A stretch of 64,000 nt of DNA from contig MWTB01000019.1 of assembly GCA_002050275.1 (NCBI GenBank), positions 62,001 through 126,000 on the forward strand, in the 5' to 3' direction. Under the pieces are notes generated by a model. The model saw only the letters and a program-made list of their open reading frames with translations. It was not told the origin of the DNA and searched no databases. The first letter of the stretch is position 1; each line of letters opens with the position of its first letter. This DNA is from Anaerolineae bacterium UTCFX1. GTDB lineage: Bacteria; Chloroflexota; Anaerolineae; Anaerolineales; Villigracilaceae. Below are positions 30,891 to 40,360 of the stretch, piece after piece. The translations under genes and the position numbers were made by a program.

Positions 30891-33179
30891 TCACGGACAA
30901 TACGAACTCAACTTATTCGCCTCATGCACGGCGTTGTACCAACTAAACTCCTCGTTGTCGCTGAAGTAATAGTAGGTTGTGCCGTTGGGCATCATCACGA
31001 CGGTAATACCGCCATAGCCAGACATGAAAGGCGTCCAGAAGGAACAGGAATATTGCGGGAACGCAGCGGGGGTAAAATCTTCCGCCCAGAAGGCGTTGTT
31101 ATACTTGAAGCCTGTTCCGCCAGTCGTGTCCACGCCTCGATCGGAGGGATCGTTCTGCATCGAGTCAGCGAGCATGTCCGCGTTGAGGATCTGCGTCCCG
31201 TCCGCAAAACCGTTGTCGTTGTTGAGGAATTTGGCGACCTTGGCGATATCGTCCTGAGTCCAGAAGAGACCGTAACCGCCGAACGGCTCGCCCGTAGGTG
31301 AGTTATCGGTGCGGATCGCGCTGACGCCCGCGCTCAACTTGATCGGCGCGAAGACCTCGTTCTTGAGCATGTTGAAAATATCGGCTCCGGAACCTTCTTG
31401 TGTTTGCAAGTAGTTGTTCATCGCTCGCGTGACAATGAATGTATCGGAGGTGTGATAGTTCCAATAGGTACCGGGCGCAGCCTTATATGGGAAATTAAAC
31501 GCGGCGGTAATTTTGGATGAATACGGCTCGGCGGCGAAGAAGCTGCTCATGTATGAACCATCCTCATCCGCTTCGTAACCCGCCAAACGATAGTTGCCCG
31601 TCGCCATGTCTATCGTGTTGTTGAAAGTGACGTTCGTCTACACGCCCGGGCTGGAGGTATATTCAGAAACGTAATCTTTGATCAGCAGGTTATAGACTCC
31701 GCTTCCATATTTTTGACCGAGCCGCATGAGTGCGATGCTCGCAAACGATGATTTGGCTGTTGAATACGAAGCGGCGCGCATGTTCTCACAGAAAGCATAC
31801 GTTCCGTAACGCGTGTTGCACCCCGAAACATAATTGACTCCGTTATACAGCACGCCATAATACGTCATGTGTGCGGGAGTAACACCGCTGCCGAAGACGG
31901 AAACGTTCACGCCAGAGGAAGGATAATCGGAAGCGAGCGCAGTAATCGGCTTAGTCGGGAGGCGGTTCGCCACTTCTGTCGCGTGATCCGCTTTGAGAAT
32001 CCAAGCGTCCGTCACTGCGTACGATGTATATGTCCCAGTCAATTGACCCCACAAGTTAACTTTGTAATAGGCGCAAGTCTCTTGTGTAATTTGATAACGA
32101 ACTTTTGAAACGCCGCTGTTGTTGAACAGGAAGGTCATCACGCCATTGTGCGTGCAGTTGGCATTGCGTTCCACCAGCGCGAATGGGAAGGAGGCGCGAG
32201 AATATCCGTTATCGGAATTTTCTTTCCACACTCGTCCGGGTCCGATGATGTAATTCCAGTTTGGATGACTCGTGTAGATCAAACCTTGTGTAGCTGGGAT
32301 GAGATGGCTTCCATTTTGCACAAATTCAAAACTAAACTCGGGCAAATGTTTGCGCGGATGGTCGCCGTTGCCCGTGTACGCAAAACTATCTTTGACTTCC
32401 GAAAATCCGCCGCTGGTCGCTTCGTTCGATAATTCAAGCCGACCTTCAAAGGCATGGTCTGGCATGGCGGCGTTAACGGGTAACGCGAACGCGCTGTCAT
32501 CCATTGGCGCGGAGGATGAACTAGTGAACAGATCGTTATAGGTTAAGAGCGTGCGTGTGACGTTTCCATTCCCAGTGAGCGGATCGTCCGGAACAGAACC
32601 TCCGGGCGGAGGCGTGGGAGTCGGTCCCTGCGGCGTGTTTGTTGGAATTGGCGTATCGGTTGGAGATGCGCCCGATGTGCCGGTGATGGTAATATCTTCG
32701 GCATAACAATAATCGCCAGTGGTCGCGCCATTGCCACGATAGCGGACCTGGAAATTCGCATTCTGATTCGCACCCGCAATGTTGTCGGCTGTGCCGTTAT
32801 AGTATGTGGAAAAATCCTGCCCGTTCGTGATGGAACCGATCGCAGTCCAGCCTGAACCAGTGTTGACTTCGATATAACAATAGTCTCCATTTTCCAACGA
32901 CGATGCCGCCATATTCCAAGTAACGGAAATATTGGAATAGCCGACGGTGGATACAGTGCGCGTGACGCTTGCGCTTCCTCGCAAACGGACTGATTTTGGT
33001 TGAATTGCCGGAGATGAAACGCTAGACACGTTCCCGCTGCTCGTCCAACCCGAATAGCCGCTGTTGAAGTTGGTCGTATAGATCGTTGCGGACTGGGCAT
33101 AGACCACCGAGTGCGAAGGCAACAGCAAAGAGACGATCAACAGCAACACAATGCAAACGACAAAAATAGATTTCTTCAT
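30891..33179 (-). pseudogene. Secreted serine hydrolase (class C beta-lactamase fold) broken by in-frame TAG
   Basis: One 763-codon frame is interrupted by a single TAG at 31638-31640; after it the same frame continues without another stop to 30891. The first part has a signal peptide (residues 1-28), a carbohydrate-binding-like beta domain, a Pro/Thr-rich linker and the start of the hydrolase with the nucleophile motif STAK (SxxK). The second part continues TNVTFNNTIDMATGNY and YHTSDT, the usual next motifs, so neither half can be active alone. TGG to TAG is the simplest cause, since Trp is common here; that is inference. Read-through or sequencing error are the alternatives. Confidence 0.85.
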
Positions 33180-33282
33180 GGCTTCTCCTTTTTTGTTCTC
33201 TCGTTTTTGGCGCAGCCCAAAAGTTTATTTTTTACTTTTCTTCTTCGCGACTCTTTGCGCCTTTATGGTTTAAAACAGACGC

Positions 33283-34194
33283 TTATCCTTCAGGCAAACT
33301 CGTATTTCGATGAAAACCTAATTTACCTAACCCCTTGAAACCTTCCTCCGAAATCGAATGATTTCCATAGATCGGAAATTTGTGGCCCGAATCTCTCAAT
33401 TGCTTCAGCGTTTGTGCCAGACCCAATGTGCCATACTCGCGAGTGCGCGTCGTGTGATCCAAATCAATCATTTCCGACATGAACGTTTGATTCGTGCCCG
33501 CTTGTTGCAAAATTCTCCCGTCGGGATCAATGATGGTGGATCGTCCGCCGCCCCACTCGCCCACGCCGTTGACGCTCACAAAATAACACTGGTTGAACAA
33601 CGCATTCGCGCGCGCCATGACCAACTCCAACGGGCGGTCCGCTGTGGGAGTCAGCGTCGGTTGAATGATCACCTCCGCGCCCATCCATGCCAACGTACGG
33701 GCAGTTTCAGGGAACCACATGTCGTAACAAATGCACAGACCGAAACGTCCGACATTTGGAATATCAAACACGCAAAATTCATTTCCGGGCGTCGCGCCCA
33801 TTTCATAGGGCATCCACGGAAACATTTTTCGATACTTGGCGACGATATCGCCGTCGGGCGAGATCACGATCGCCGTGTTATACATCTTATCGCCTTCGGT
33901 CTCCCACATCGAACCGGGAATTAACCATAATTTCGTCTTACGAGCTAATTCACATAATCTATCAGTTTGCGCGCTTGGCACGGGAAAACTATTTTTCTTC
34001 CACCAATCAATATCTGGCGGTGTTTTAAATTGTTCCAGCCCCGGCACGATCAACTCGTGATATACCGCCATGCCAATCCATGGAAATTGCTTATGGATGT
34101 TCATGGCTATCTCTGACATCTTTTCAAATGTTCCATCCATATTCCATGCCTCTACGGACATTTGTACGCCCGCGATTCCAAATAAACGACTCAT
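33283..34194 (-). CDS. Carbon-nitrogen hydrolase (nitrilase superfamily amidase)
   Basis: A 303-residue nitrilase-fold amidase with the catalytic triad Glu47 (YHELI), Lys123 (KYRK) and Cys156 (CICYD). ATG at 34194 is chosen because AGGAG lies 8 nt before it; the frame extends further upstream only across the ABC gene. The protein opens MSRLFGIAGVQM, normal for the family. It hydrolyses a carboxamide to acid and ammonia (aliphatic amidase or N-carbamoyl type). It starts 11 nt after the stop of the dipeptide-type ABC ATPase and closes that operon, so it probably acts on the imported compound. A 103-nt gap separates it from the broken hydrolase. Confidence 0.9.
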   Translation of the reverse strand: MSRLFGIAGVQMSVEAWNMDGTFEKMSEIAMNIHKQFPWIGMAVYHELIVPGLEQFKTPPDIDWWKKNSFPVPSAQTDRLCELARKTKLWLIPGSMWETEGDKMYNTAIVISPDGDIVAKYRKMFPWMPYEMGATPGNEFCVFDIPNVGRFGLCICYDMWFPETARTLAWMGAEVIIQPTLTPTADRPLELVMARANALFNQCYFVSVNGVGEWGGGRSTIIDPDGRILQQAGTNQTFMSEMIDLDHTTRTREYGTLGLAQTLKQLRDSGHKFPIYGNHSISEEGFKGLGKLGFHRNTSLPEG

Positions 34195-34205
34195 ATATAG
34201 ACTCC

Positions 34206-35171
34206 TCAATCCACAAAATGACAGGCAACGAAACGCCCGCTTCTCACTTCTCGTAAAACTGGCTCTGTTTCCTGACACTTTTTCTGCGCGATCGGGCAGC
34301 GCGTATGAAAGCGGCATCCGCTCGGCGGGTTGACTGGACTCGGCACATTGCCTTCCAACACCTTCAACTCACGCTTCTTATCTACGACCGGCATGGGAAT
34401 TGCGCCGAATAACGCCTGCGTGTACGGATGCAACGGATTCTTATATACATCTTGCGCCGGCCCGACTTCTACCAGCTTGCCCAAATACATCACGCCAATT
34501 CTGTCGCTGATGTGTTGCACCACATTCAAATCATGTGAGATAAATAAGTAAGTCAATCCCAACGACTGCTTGAGTTCATCCAGCAGATTGATGATCTGCG
34601 CCTGCACCGATACATCCAGTGCGGAAGTCGGTTCATCCAGCACAATCAACTTGGGGTTCAACGCCAACGCTCGCGCCACCGCCACCCGCTGACATTGCCC
34701 GCCGGACATCTCATGTGGAAAACGGTCGAGGTGTTGTTTGCCGAGTCCCACTTGTTCGAGCAACTCGACGACGCGATCCCGAATCCCATTTGCAGACAAC
34801 GCCTTGTGCGCGTTCAACGGCTCGGCGACAATTCGTTCCACCGTCAGGCGCGGACTCAACGATGAAAACGGATTCTGAAACACAATTTGCATCTCACGCC
34901 GAATCGATCGCATCTTGTTTTTACGGATCGTCGTAATATCTTTTCCGTCGAAAATAATCTGACCCGAAGTGGGGTCGACGAGTCGCAGGATCATCCGCCC
35001 GAGGGTGGTTTTCCCGCATCCCGATTCGCCGACCAGCCCGAACGTCTCGCCGGAAGCGATGGTTAAGTCAACGCCATCCACCGCGTAGACGCGCTGAATT
35101 TGTCCAGAGAGCCATCCGCCCGGCAATCGGAAATGTTTTTTAAGGGAGTGAAGTTCGATAAGAGCAGTCAT
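34206..35171 (-). CDS. Oligopeptide/dipeptide ABC transporter ATPase (DppF/OppF-like)
   Basis: A 321-residue ABC ATPase. Walker A is GESGCGKTT, signature MSGGQCQR, Walker B LIVLDEP with switch ISHDL. The C-terminal part has the Opp/Dpp cysteine cluster [14 protein letters not shown], which binds an iron-sulfur cluster in related transporters. With the DppD-like ATPase it forms the heterodimer that drives import. Start and the upstream stop overlap by 1 nt (TAATG). The nitrilase-type amidase follows. A family-typical length and intact motifs indicate a functional subunit even though the permease partner is missing. Confidence 0.93.
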   Translation of the reverse strand: MTALIELHSLKKHFRLPGGWLSGQIQRVYAVDGVDLTIASGETFGLVGESGCGKTTLGRMILRLVDPTSGQIIFDGKDITTIRKNKMRSIRREMQIVFQNPFSSLSPRLTVERIVAEPLNAHKALSANGIRDRVVELLEQVGLGKQHLDRFPHEMSGGQCQRVAVARALALNPKLIVLDEPTSALDVSVQAQIINLLDELKQSLGLTYLFISHDLNVVQHISDRIGVMYLGKLVEVGPAQDVYKNPLHPYTQALFGAIPMPVVDKKRELKVLEGNVPSPVNPPSGCRFHTRCPIAQKKCQETEPVLREVRSGRFVACHFVD

Positions 35172-36145
35172 TAGTGATCAGCGTCAAGGAGGAAGCAGGA
35201 GGCGAAATGTCCTTCGCTGATTTTCAACAGCGTGGGCGTTTCGACGCGGCATCGGTCAAACACAAACTCACAGCGTTCGGCAAAGGCGCAGCCGCGAATC
35301 GCGCCGGGATTCGAGGGGACGGCGCCAGGGATCGCCGCCATCTTTTTGCCGCGCGAGCCGGGGCGCGGAATGGCGTTCATCAATCCGCGCGTATAAGGAT
35401 GTTGAGGGTTGTTGAAAATATCCTCGGTCGAGCCGATCTCCGCCACGCGCCCCGCGTATAAAACGGCGAGACGGTCGCACGTCTGCGCGACGACGCCGAG
35501 GTTGTGCGTGATAAGGATGACCGAAAAATCAAACTGCGTTTGCAGGTCTTTGAGAAGTTTCAATATCTGCGCCTGAATGGTGACATCCAGCGCAGTGGTT
35601 GGCTCATCGGCGATCAACAGCTGCGGACGGCATGAAAGCGCCATAGCGATCATCACACGCTGTTGTTGGCCGCCAGAAAGCTGATGCGGATACGAAGATA
35701 CGATTCGTTTGACATCGGGCAAGCCGACCGCTTCCAGCATTTCGGTTGCCCGCGTAGAGGCTTGTGTTGCGTTCAGGTCTGTATGCTGACGAATGACCCG
35801 CCTGATCTGTGAACCAATCGAAAAAACTGGATTCAAAGATGAAGATGGATCTTGAAAGATCATCGCGATTCTTCCGCCGCGCACTCGCTCCATTTCATGA
35901 GCGGGCAGGTCGAGCAGGTTCGTTCCGTCAAAACGGATCGAGCCGTTGGTAATCCTTGCCGAACGCGGCAGAAGATTCAAGACGGAAAGCCCTGTGACTG
36001 TTTTTCCACATCCCGTTTCGCCGACCAAGCCAAACACTTCGCCGCGTTTTACGTCGAACGAAATTCCGTTCAAAACTTTGAGCGTGCCGCGCGAAGTTCT
36101 GAATTCGAGATTCAGATCGGAAACGGTGAGTAAAGGCGTGTTCAT
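35171..36145 (-). CDS. Oligopeptide/dipeptide ABC transporter ATPase (DppD/OppD-like)
   Basis: A 324-residue ABC ATPase with Walker A GETGCGKTV, signature LSGGQQQR and Walker B LLIADEP. The C-terminal Cys segment (CAFAERCEFVFDRC) is characteristic of the Dpp/Opp subfamily. ATG at 36145 is preferred over a TTG five codons earlier, which lies inside a palindromic repeat. It follows the DppC-like permease across that 20-bp hairpin. It pairs with the DppF-like protein encoded next. Motifs are intact. Confidence 0.93.
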   Translation of the reverse strand: MNTPLLTVSDLNLEFRTSRGTLKVLNGISFDVKRGEVFGLVGETGCGKTVTGLSVLNLLPRSARITNGSIRFDGTNLLDLPAHEMERVRGGRIAMIFQDPSSSLNPVFSIGSQIRRVIRQHTDLNATQASTRATEMLEAVGLPDVKRIVSSYPHQLSGGQQQRVMIAMALSCRPQLLIADEPTTALDVTIQAQILKLLKDLQTQFDFSVILITHNLGVVAQTCDRLAVLYAGRVAEIGSTEDIFNNPQHPYTRGLMNAIPRPGSRGKKMAAIPGAVPSNPGAIRGCAFAERCEFVFDRCRVETPTLLKISEGHFASCFLLDADH

Positions 36146-36154
36146 AAATAATTT

Positions 36155-36174
36155 GGACAAATTGAAATTTGTCC
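36155..36174. repeat. Palindromic hairpin between dppC-like and dppD-like genes
   Basis: GGACAAAT, 4-nt loop TGAA, ATTTGTCC: an 8-bp perfect stem that covers the permease stop codon. A related sequence lies at 37081-37096, on the other side of the permease gene. Confidence 0.65.
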
Positions 36175-37061
36175 TACCTGTATTGCCTCGGGTCGAAAAT
36201 ATCTCGCAAGGTGTCGCCCAATAAATTGAACGCCAGCACCACGATAAAGATCGCCATGCCAGGGAACGTCGCGATCCACCATTGATTGAGCATGTACGTG
36301 CGCCCGTCGCTGACCATCAAGCCCCAATCGGGCGCGGGAGGCTGGGTGCCAAGCCCGAGGAAGGCGAGTCCGCCCATGGCGAGGATGACCGTCCCCATAT
36401 CCACAGTGGCTTGCACAAGGATCGGGGAAATCGTATTCGGTAAAATGTGACGGAAGACGATCACCGCGTCGGACACGCCCGAGGCTTGCGCGGCTTCGAC
36501 GAAATATCTCTCCCTCAAACCGACCGCCACTCCGCGAGCGATGCGCGTATACCAGGGCCACCACGAAATGATGAGCGCGATGGCGGCTTTGTCGAGTCCG
36601 CGACCGAGCGCGAACGCGATTGCCATGGCAAGCAACAAGGACGGGAACGCGAGGAACAGGTCCGTGATGCGCATGATGATCTCATCTATCCAGCCGCCTT
36701 TGTAGCCTGCCAACGCTCCCAGCGGCGCGCCGATCAACACGGCGAGCGCCACAACAAAAATTGGGATAATCAGCGCCGGGCGCGCGCCTACGATGACACG
36801 GCTCAAGATGTCGCGCCCGAGTTTGTCCGCGCCAAAGATGTTGTGAGAAGACGGCGCCGCCAGCGTGTTGCCTGCGTTCGTCCGCCCCGCGCCTTCCTCG
36901 GGGTAGGGCGCGACTTGATTCGCAAAGACCGCCATCAAGATGAAGACTGTGATGATGATCACGCTCGCCAGCGAAAGCGGATCGCGCGCGACGACAGCGA
37001 TCACATACCGCCACGTGCGGGTGGATTCAGTTTCGAGAGAGGGGACGGCGGGAATGGTCAT
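36174..37061 (-). CDS. Dipeptide ABC transporter permease (DppC/OppC-like)
   Basis: A 295-residue permease. About six membrane helices and the EAA-type loop (VEAAQASGVSDAVIVFRHILPNT) mark it as the second permease of a peptide importer. ATG at 37061 is chosen because upstream codons read through a cluster of small hairpins. The partner permease (DppB-like) upstream is reduced to a C-terminal stub, and no substrate-binding protein is present, so the transporter as seen here is incomplete. The gene itself is intact. It and the ATPases lie on the same strand, with the amidase as the last gene. Confidence 0.92.
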   Translation of the reverse strand: MTIPAVPSLETESTRTWRYVIAVVARDPLSLASVIIITVFILMAVFANQVAPYPEEGAGRTNAGNTLAAPSSHNIFGADKLGRDILSRVIVGARPALIIPIFVVALAVLIGAPLGALAGYKGGWIDEIIMRITDLFLAFPSLLLAMAIAFALGRGLDKAAIALIISWWPWYTRIARGVAVGLRERYFVEAAQASGVSDAVIVFRHILPNTISPILVQATVDMGTVILAMGGLAFLGLGTQPPAPDWGLMVSDGRTYMLNQWWIATFPGMAIFIVVLAFNLLGDTLRDIFDPRQYR

Positions 37062-37080
37062 AGTTTTTTCAATACGTACG

Positions 37081-37168
37081 ACAAATTTCAATTTGCCCAG
37101 GGCGCAAGATAAATCTTGCCGTACGGCAACCTTCAAGTTGCCCTGCTGGGCGCAAGACAAATCTTGCG
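37081..37168. repeat. Cluster of short hairpins upstream of dppC-like gene
   Basis: Four small inverted repeats follow one another: CAAAT/ATTTG (37082-37095), GCAAGAT/ATCTTGC (37104-37119), GGCAAC/GTTGCC (37125-37142) and CGCAAGA/TCTTGCG (37151-37168). The second and fourth share sequence. They lie between the stub of the DppB-like gene and the DppC-like start. Confidence 0.6.
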
Positions 37169-37170
37169 GT

Positions 37171-37260
37171 TCACTTCAAACTGATCCTCGGGTCAACCCA
37201 GGCTTGGAGGATATCCACAATAAGATTAATTAACACGTAGCCCGTCGCGCCGAAGAAGTG
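37171..37260 (-). pseudogene. C-terminal stub of DppB/OppB-like permease
   Basis: Read on the minus strand, about 30 codons encode FFGATGYVLINLIVDILQ, then AWVDPRISLK and a stop at 37171. This is the classic last helix and tail of an Opp/Dpp first permease (compare NLxVDLxYxxxDPR). The rest of the gene should continue at 37261 and beyond, but there the sequence is a plus-strand regulator gene. The permease is therefore cut off at its last helix and cannot work. Both genes at this joint have lost their 5' parts. Confidence 0.85.
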
Positions 37261-39657
37261 TTTAAAAAACTACCCGAAGACTTGCAGGAATTCTTACTGC
37301 GCGTGTCCATCCTGCAACAAATGGACGCTGTGGCTTGCAACGCAGTCGCTGGCGTGAACGATGCGCAATCTATTTTGGAAGATTTGGAAAAACAAAACTT
37401 GTTTCTTTCGAGTCTAGATTCGCAAAAACGTTGGTATCGCTATCACTATTTGTTCCGCGAATTTCTTCTCAGCCGCTTGCAGCGCGTTGAAGCCGAATCG
37501 GTTGCTGGTTTGGAACGAAGCGCAGGCAGGCATTATGAAGCGCAAGGCGAGTTGGAAGCCGCCTTGTCGCATTATCTGAACGCGCATGAGTTCGAGTCGG
37601 CGGCGCGTATCGTATCTATTTTCGCGGCAGATTATGTCGAGCGCGGGCGCGTGGAAGTGTTGCATCGTTACCTGAGCGCGTTGCCAGCGGACGTGATGAA
37701 ATCTAATCCCGAATTGCTCTTGCAACACGGCAATGCGCATTGGCGTTTGGGTCAAACAGGCGCGGCGATCGCAGCGTATGAAGACGCGCGTTCTGCATTT
37801 TCAACGCGCAACGATTCAAACGGCATGTGCCGCGCATTAACGCATTTGGCGGAAGTGAATCGCGCCCAAGGACATTACCGCCGGGCTGAGACACTTTCTA
37901 CCGAAGCGCTGTCGTTCACAAATTTAGATCACGCTGCGCGCGCCGAGGCATTAATGGCGCTGGCAAAAAGCGTCGGTTTTCTAACAGGCATGAACAAAGG
38001 ACGCGAACTCGCCGAGCAAGCGGTAGAAGAAGCGCGGCTCGCAGGAGACGAGATCAGCGCATTGGCGCGCGCAAATTTTCTACAGTCGCTGGGTCAAATC
38101 TGCTGGTGGCACGGCGATCCGCAAGCGACGGTGAGATATTGTCAGGAAGCGCTGCAGATCGCGCCCGATGAATTTTCTCCCATCGGGGCGCAGGTGCACA
38201 TTTCGCTCGTCACGCCGTTTCTATATTGGCGGGAATTAGATAAAGCCTTGCAACATGCAGAGCGCGGTTTAGAGATCGCGCAAACATTGCATTTGAAAGA
38301 ATTATTGCCAAGCGCATATACGGCGTTGGGCAATGTGTTAACTCGTTTGGGAGAAACCGCTCGCGCCGAAGCCTGCCTGAGACAAGGTATGGAGATCGGC
38401 CAGCAATTAGGGTTGGCGTCGTTCGAGCAATTAATGGCGACGGGGTTTCTGGCGTACAATTTATGCGATCAAGGGCGGGTTGACGAGGCGCGTCAACTGG
38501 CGGAAGGCGCGTTATGGTCGTACACAGGCAACCCCGACACATACGAAGCATACGTCTGCCGTAGCGTTTTAGCGGATGTGGCTTTGGAGAATCTTCAAAC
38601 CGATAAAGCCGAAGCGCTGTTCATGGAATTACTTGAAGTAGGCGAACGCCGCCAATTCCGCATTCCGCTGGCGATGGTGTATTTCGGGTTAGCATACATT
38701 CACCTCGAAACCAAACGTCGTGAAAGCGGGCTGGAGTATGCCCGCAAGGCTCTACGCTTGATCGAAGCTTCGCGTGTGTTTCAACTGTTTTTGGACCAGG
38801 GCGCGCGCTCACATATTGTAACGGAAGCATTAATTGCAGCTGGCGAGAAAAGCCCGTTCCTCGAACGTGTGTTGGAAAATCTGCCCGAAAAGAAGATACA
38901 GATCTCGCTTGCCAGCCGGCATTCCATTCAGGCGCAATGCTTCGGGAGTTTCCGCGTGCTTGTCAACGGAGAAGAAGTATCGCAAGAGCGTTGGGTCTCG
39001 GCAAAAGCCCGAGATTTGCTGGCGTATTTCGTTACCTTGCGCGGCGAAAAAACTCCAACCGATAAAGCCTTCGATGCCATTTGGGGAGAAAAAGAAAGCG
39101 TCAGCCGCACAGCTTTTCATACAGCCCTGTCTCGTTTACGAAACGCGCTCAAAAGCGGGAAGGAAAACCCGCGCTTGATCTTGGTGGAAGTAGGCGAGTA
39201 TTGGCTCGATTCCGCCCGCTTCACCATAGACGTGGATGAATTTAATTCCGCGCTCGCGCAAGCCCACGCGGTCAACAATCAAAGCCAACGCGCCGAGTGG
39301 TACGAACGCGCCGTCTCTTTGTATCGCGGCGAATATTTGCAGAACCTGTATTACGAATGGGTCTTTCCCGAACGCCGCAGACTGGCACAAGCCTATCTCA
39401 ACGCGCTGCAGGAGTTGACGTCTCATCATCTTGCGAATCAGTCGCCGAAACAGGCGGTCGCGTATATCGAAACCGCGCTTCCGCTTGACGCGTTCAACGA
39501 AGATCTGTACTGTCTTGCTATGCGCGCGTATGGGGCGTTGAACGATCGCGCCGGAGTGGCGCGCGTCTACTCGGACCTCAAACGTCAACTGCACACGGAA
39601 CTTAACAGCGCTCCCCTGCCTGAGACAGATCGTTTGTATCGCGAGCTGGTCGCGTAA
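37258..39657 (+). CDS. SARP/MalT-like transcriptional regulator, 5'-truncated
   Basis: A 799-codon frame that begins in the middle of a protein. It opens with VFKKLPEDLQEFLLRVSIL, the arm after the ATPase in LuxR/MalT-type STAND regulators; the P-loop ATPase part (normally 250-400 residues before it) is missing. A long TPR superhelix covers about residues 60-540. The C-terminus holds a winged-helix DNA-binding domain (CFGSFRVLVNGEEV...ISLARDLLAYF-like) and a bacterial transcription-activator BTAD domain. GTG at 37258 is a frame start, not a believable native start. The left edge is fused head to head with a permease stub. Probably non-functional or altered as it stands; regulatory targets unknown. 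Confidence 0.8.
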   Translation: MFKKLPEDLQEFLLRVSILQQMDAVACNAVAGVNDAQSILEDLEKQNLFLSSLDSQKRWYRYHYLFREFLLSRLQRVEAESVAGLERSAGRHYEAQGELEAALSHYLNAHEFESAARIVSIFAADYVERGRVEVLHRYLSALPADVMKSNPELLLQHGNAHWRLGQTGAAIAAYEDARSAFSTRNDSNGMCRALTHLAEVNRAQGHYRRAETLSTEALSFTNLDHAARAEALMALAKSVGFLTGMNKGRELAEQAVEEARLAGDEISALARANFLQSLGQICWWHGDPQATVRYCQEALQIAPDEFSPIGAQVHISLVTPFLYWRELDKALQHAERGLEIAQTLHLKELLPSAYTALGNVLTRLGETARAEACLRQGMEIGQQLGLASFEQLMATGFLAYNLCDQGRVDEARQLAEGALWSYTGNPDTYEAYVCRSVLADVALENLQTDKAEALFMELLEVGERRQFRIPLAMVYFGLAYIHLETKRRESGLEYARKALRLIEASRVFQLFLDQGARSHIVTEALIAAGEKSPFLERVLENLPEKKIQISLASRHSIQAQCFGSFRVLVNGEEVSQERWVSAKARDLLAYFVTLRGEKTPTDKAFDAIWGEKESVSRTAFHTALSRLRNALKSGKENPRLILVEVGEYWLDSARFTIDVDEFNSALAQAHAVNNQSQRAEWYERAVSLYRGEYLQNLYYEWVFPERRRLAQAYLNALQELTSHHLANQSPKQAVAYIETALPLDAFNEDLYCLAMRAYGALNDRAGVARVYSDLKRQLHTELNSAPLPETDRLYRELVA

Positions 39658-39744
39658 ATCGAAATTTATAATCTTTTCTTAATAAGAATTTGCGGCTTGA
39701 AGTTGTCCATTCAGTGCAGGAACATCCGGAAAGGGAAATTTATC

Positions 39745-40296
39745 ATGAACGTCAATCTTCAAACCGCCACACTGGCTGGAGGATGCTTCTGGTGTCTCGA
39801 AGCCGTGTTTGTCGAAGTTAAGGGCGTCGTAAGCGTAGAGTCTGGCTACACCGGCGGACGAACGGCGCATCCGACATATCACGAAGTATGCAACGGCGAC
39901 ACAGGACATGCCGAAGCGACACAGATTCGCTTCAACCCGGATATCGTCTCATACCGCGATCTATTGAACGTATTCTTTGCTATTCACGATCCGACCGCCT
40001 TGAATCGCCAAGGCAACGATATTGGCGAACAATACCGTTCCGAAATCTTCTATCATAACGATGAACAGAAAAATATCGCCGAGGAACTCATCAAGGAGTT
40101 AAACGCGCAAAAAATCTGGGCTAGTCCCATTGTAACGCGCGTGTCAGCCTTAGGCGAATTTTACGCGGCGGAAGAATATCACCGCGATTACTTCGCAAGG
40201 AATCCGAATCAACCTTACTGTCAGGCGGTCGTCGCGCCCAAAGTGGCGAAGTTCCGCAAACATTTCCTCAACATGACAAAGCAGGAAACGGCGTAA
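39745..40296 (+). CDS. msrA: Peptide methionine sulfoxide reductase MsrA
   Basis: A 183-residue MsrA. The catalytic motif GGCFWCLE holds Cys14 (nucleophile) and Cys17; GYTGG and the C-terminal Cys in QPYCQ are also present, the latter a candidate resolving cysteine. It reduces methionine-S-sulfoxide in proteins with thioredoxin. ATG at 39745 follows GGAAAGGGAA; an upstream ATG at 39697 would add 16 residues without family similarity. The gene stands alone between the regulator and the dihydrouridine synthase. Confidence 0.95.
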   Translation: MNVNLQTATLAGGCFWCLEAVFVEVKGVVSVESGYTGGRTAHPTYHEVCNGDTGHAEATQIRFNPDIVSYRDLLNVFFAIHDPTALNRQGNDIGEQYRSEIFYHNDEQKNIAEELIKELNAQKIWASPIVTRVSALGEFYAAEEYHRDYFARNPNQPYCQAVVAPKVAKFRKHFLNMTKQETA

Positions 40297-40360
40297 CGCC
40301 GCTCCACCTTCGGAAATTCAAAGAATCTCGAAGCCTTTTTTGTTATACTTGCCGCCGCTG

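Noticed and set aside
30891..31607. A separate 238-residue hydrolase gene starting at ATG 31607.
   Set aside because: It lacks signal and SxxK, and it continues the frame of the upstream part across a TAG, so it is the second half of one broken gene.
36447..37112. A 221-codon plus-strand frame opposite the DppC-like permease.
   Set aside because: Extremely charged sequence without motifs; the minus-strand permease has all family features.
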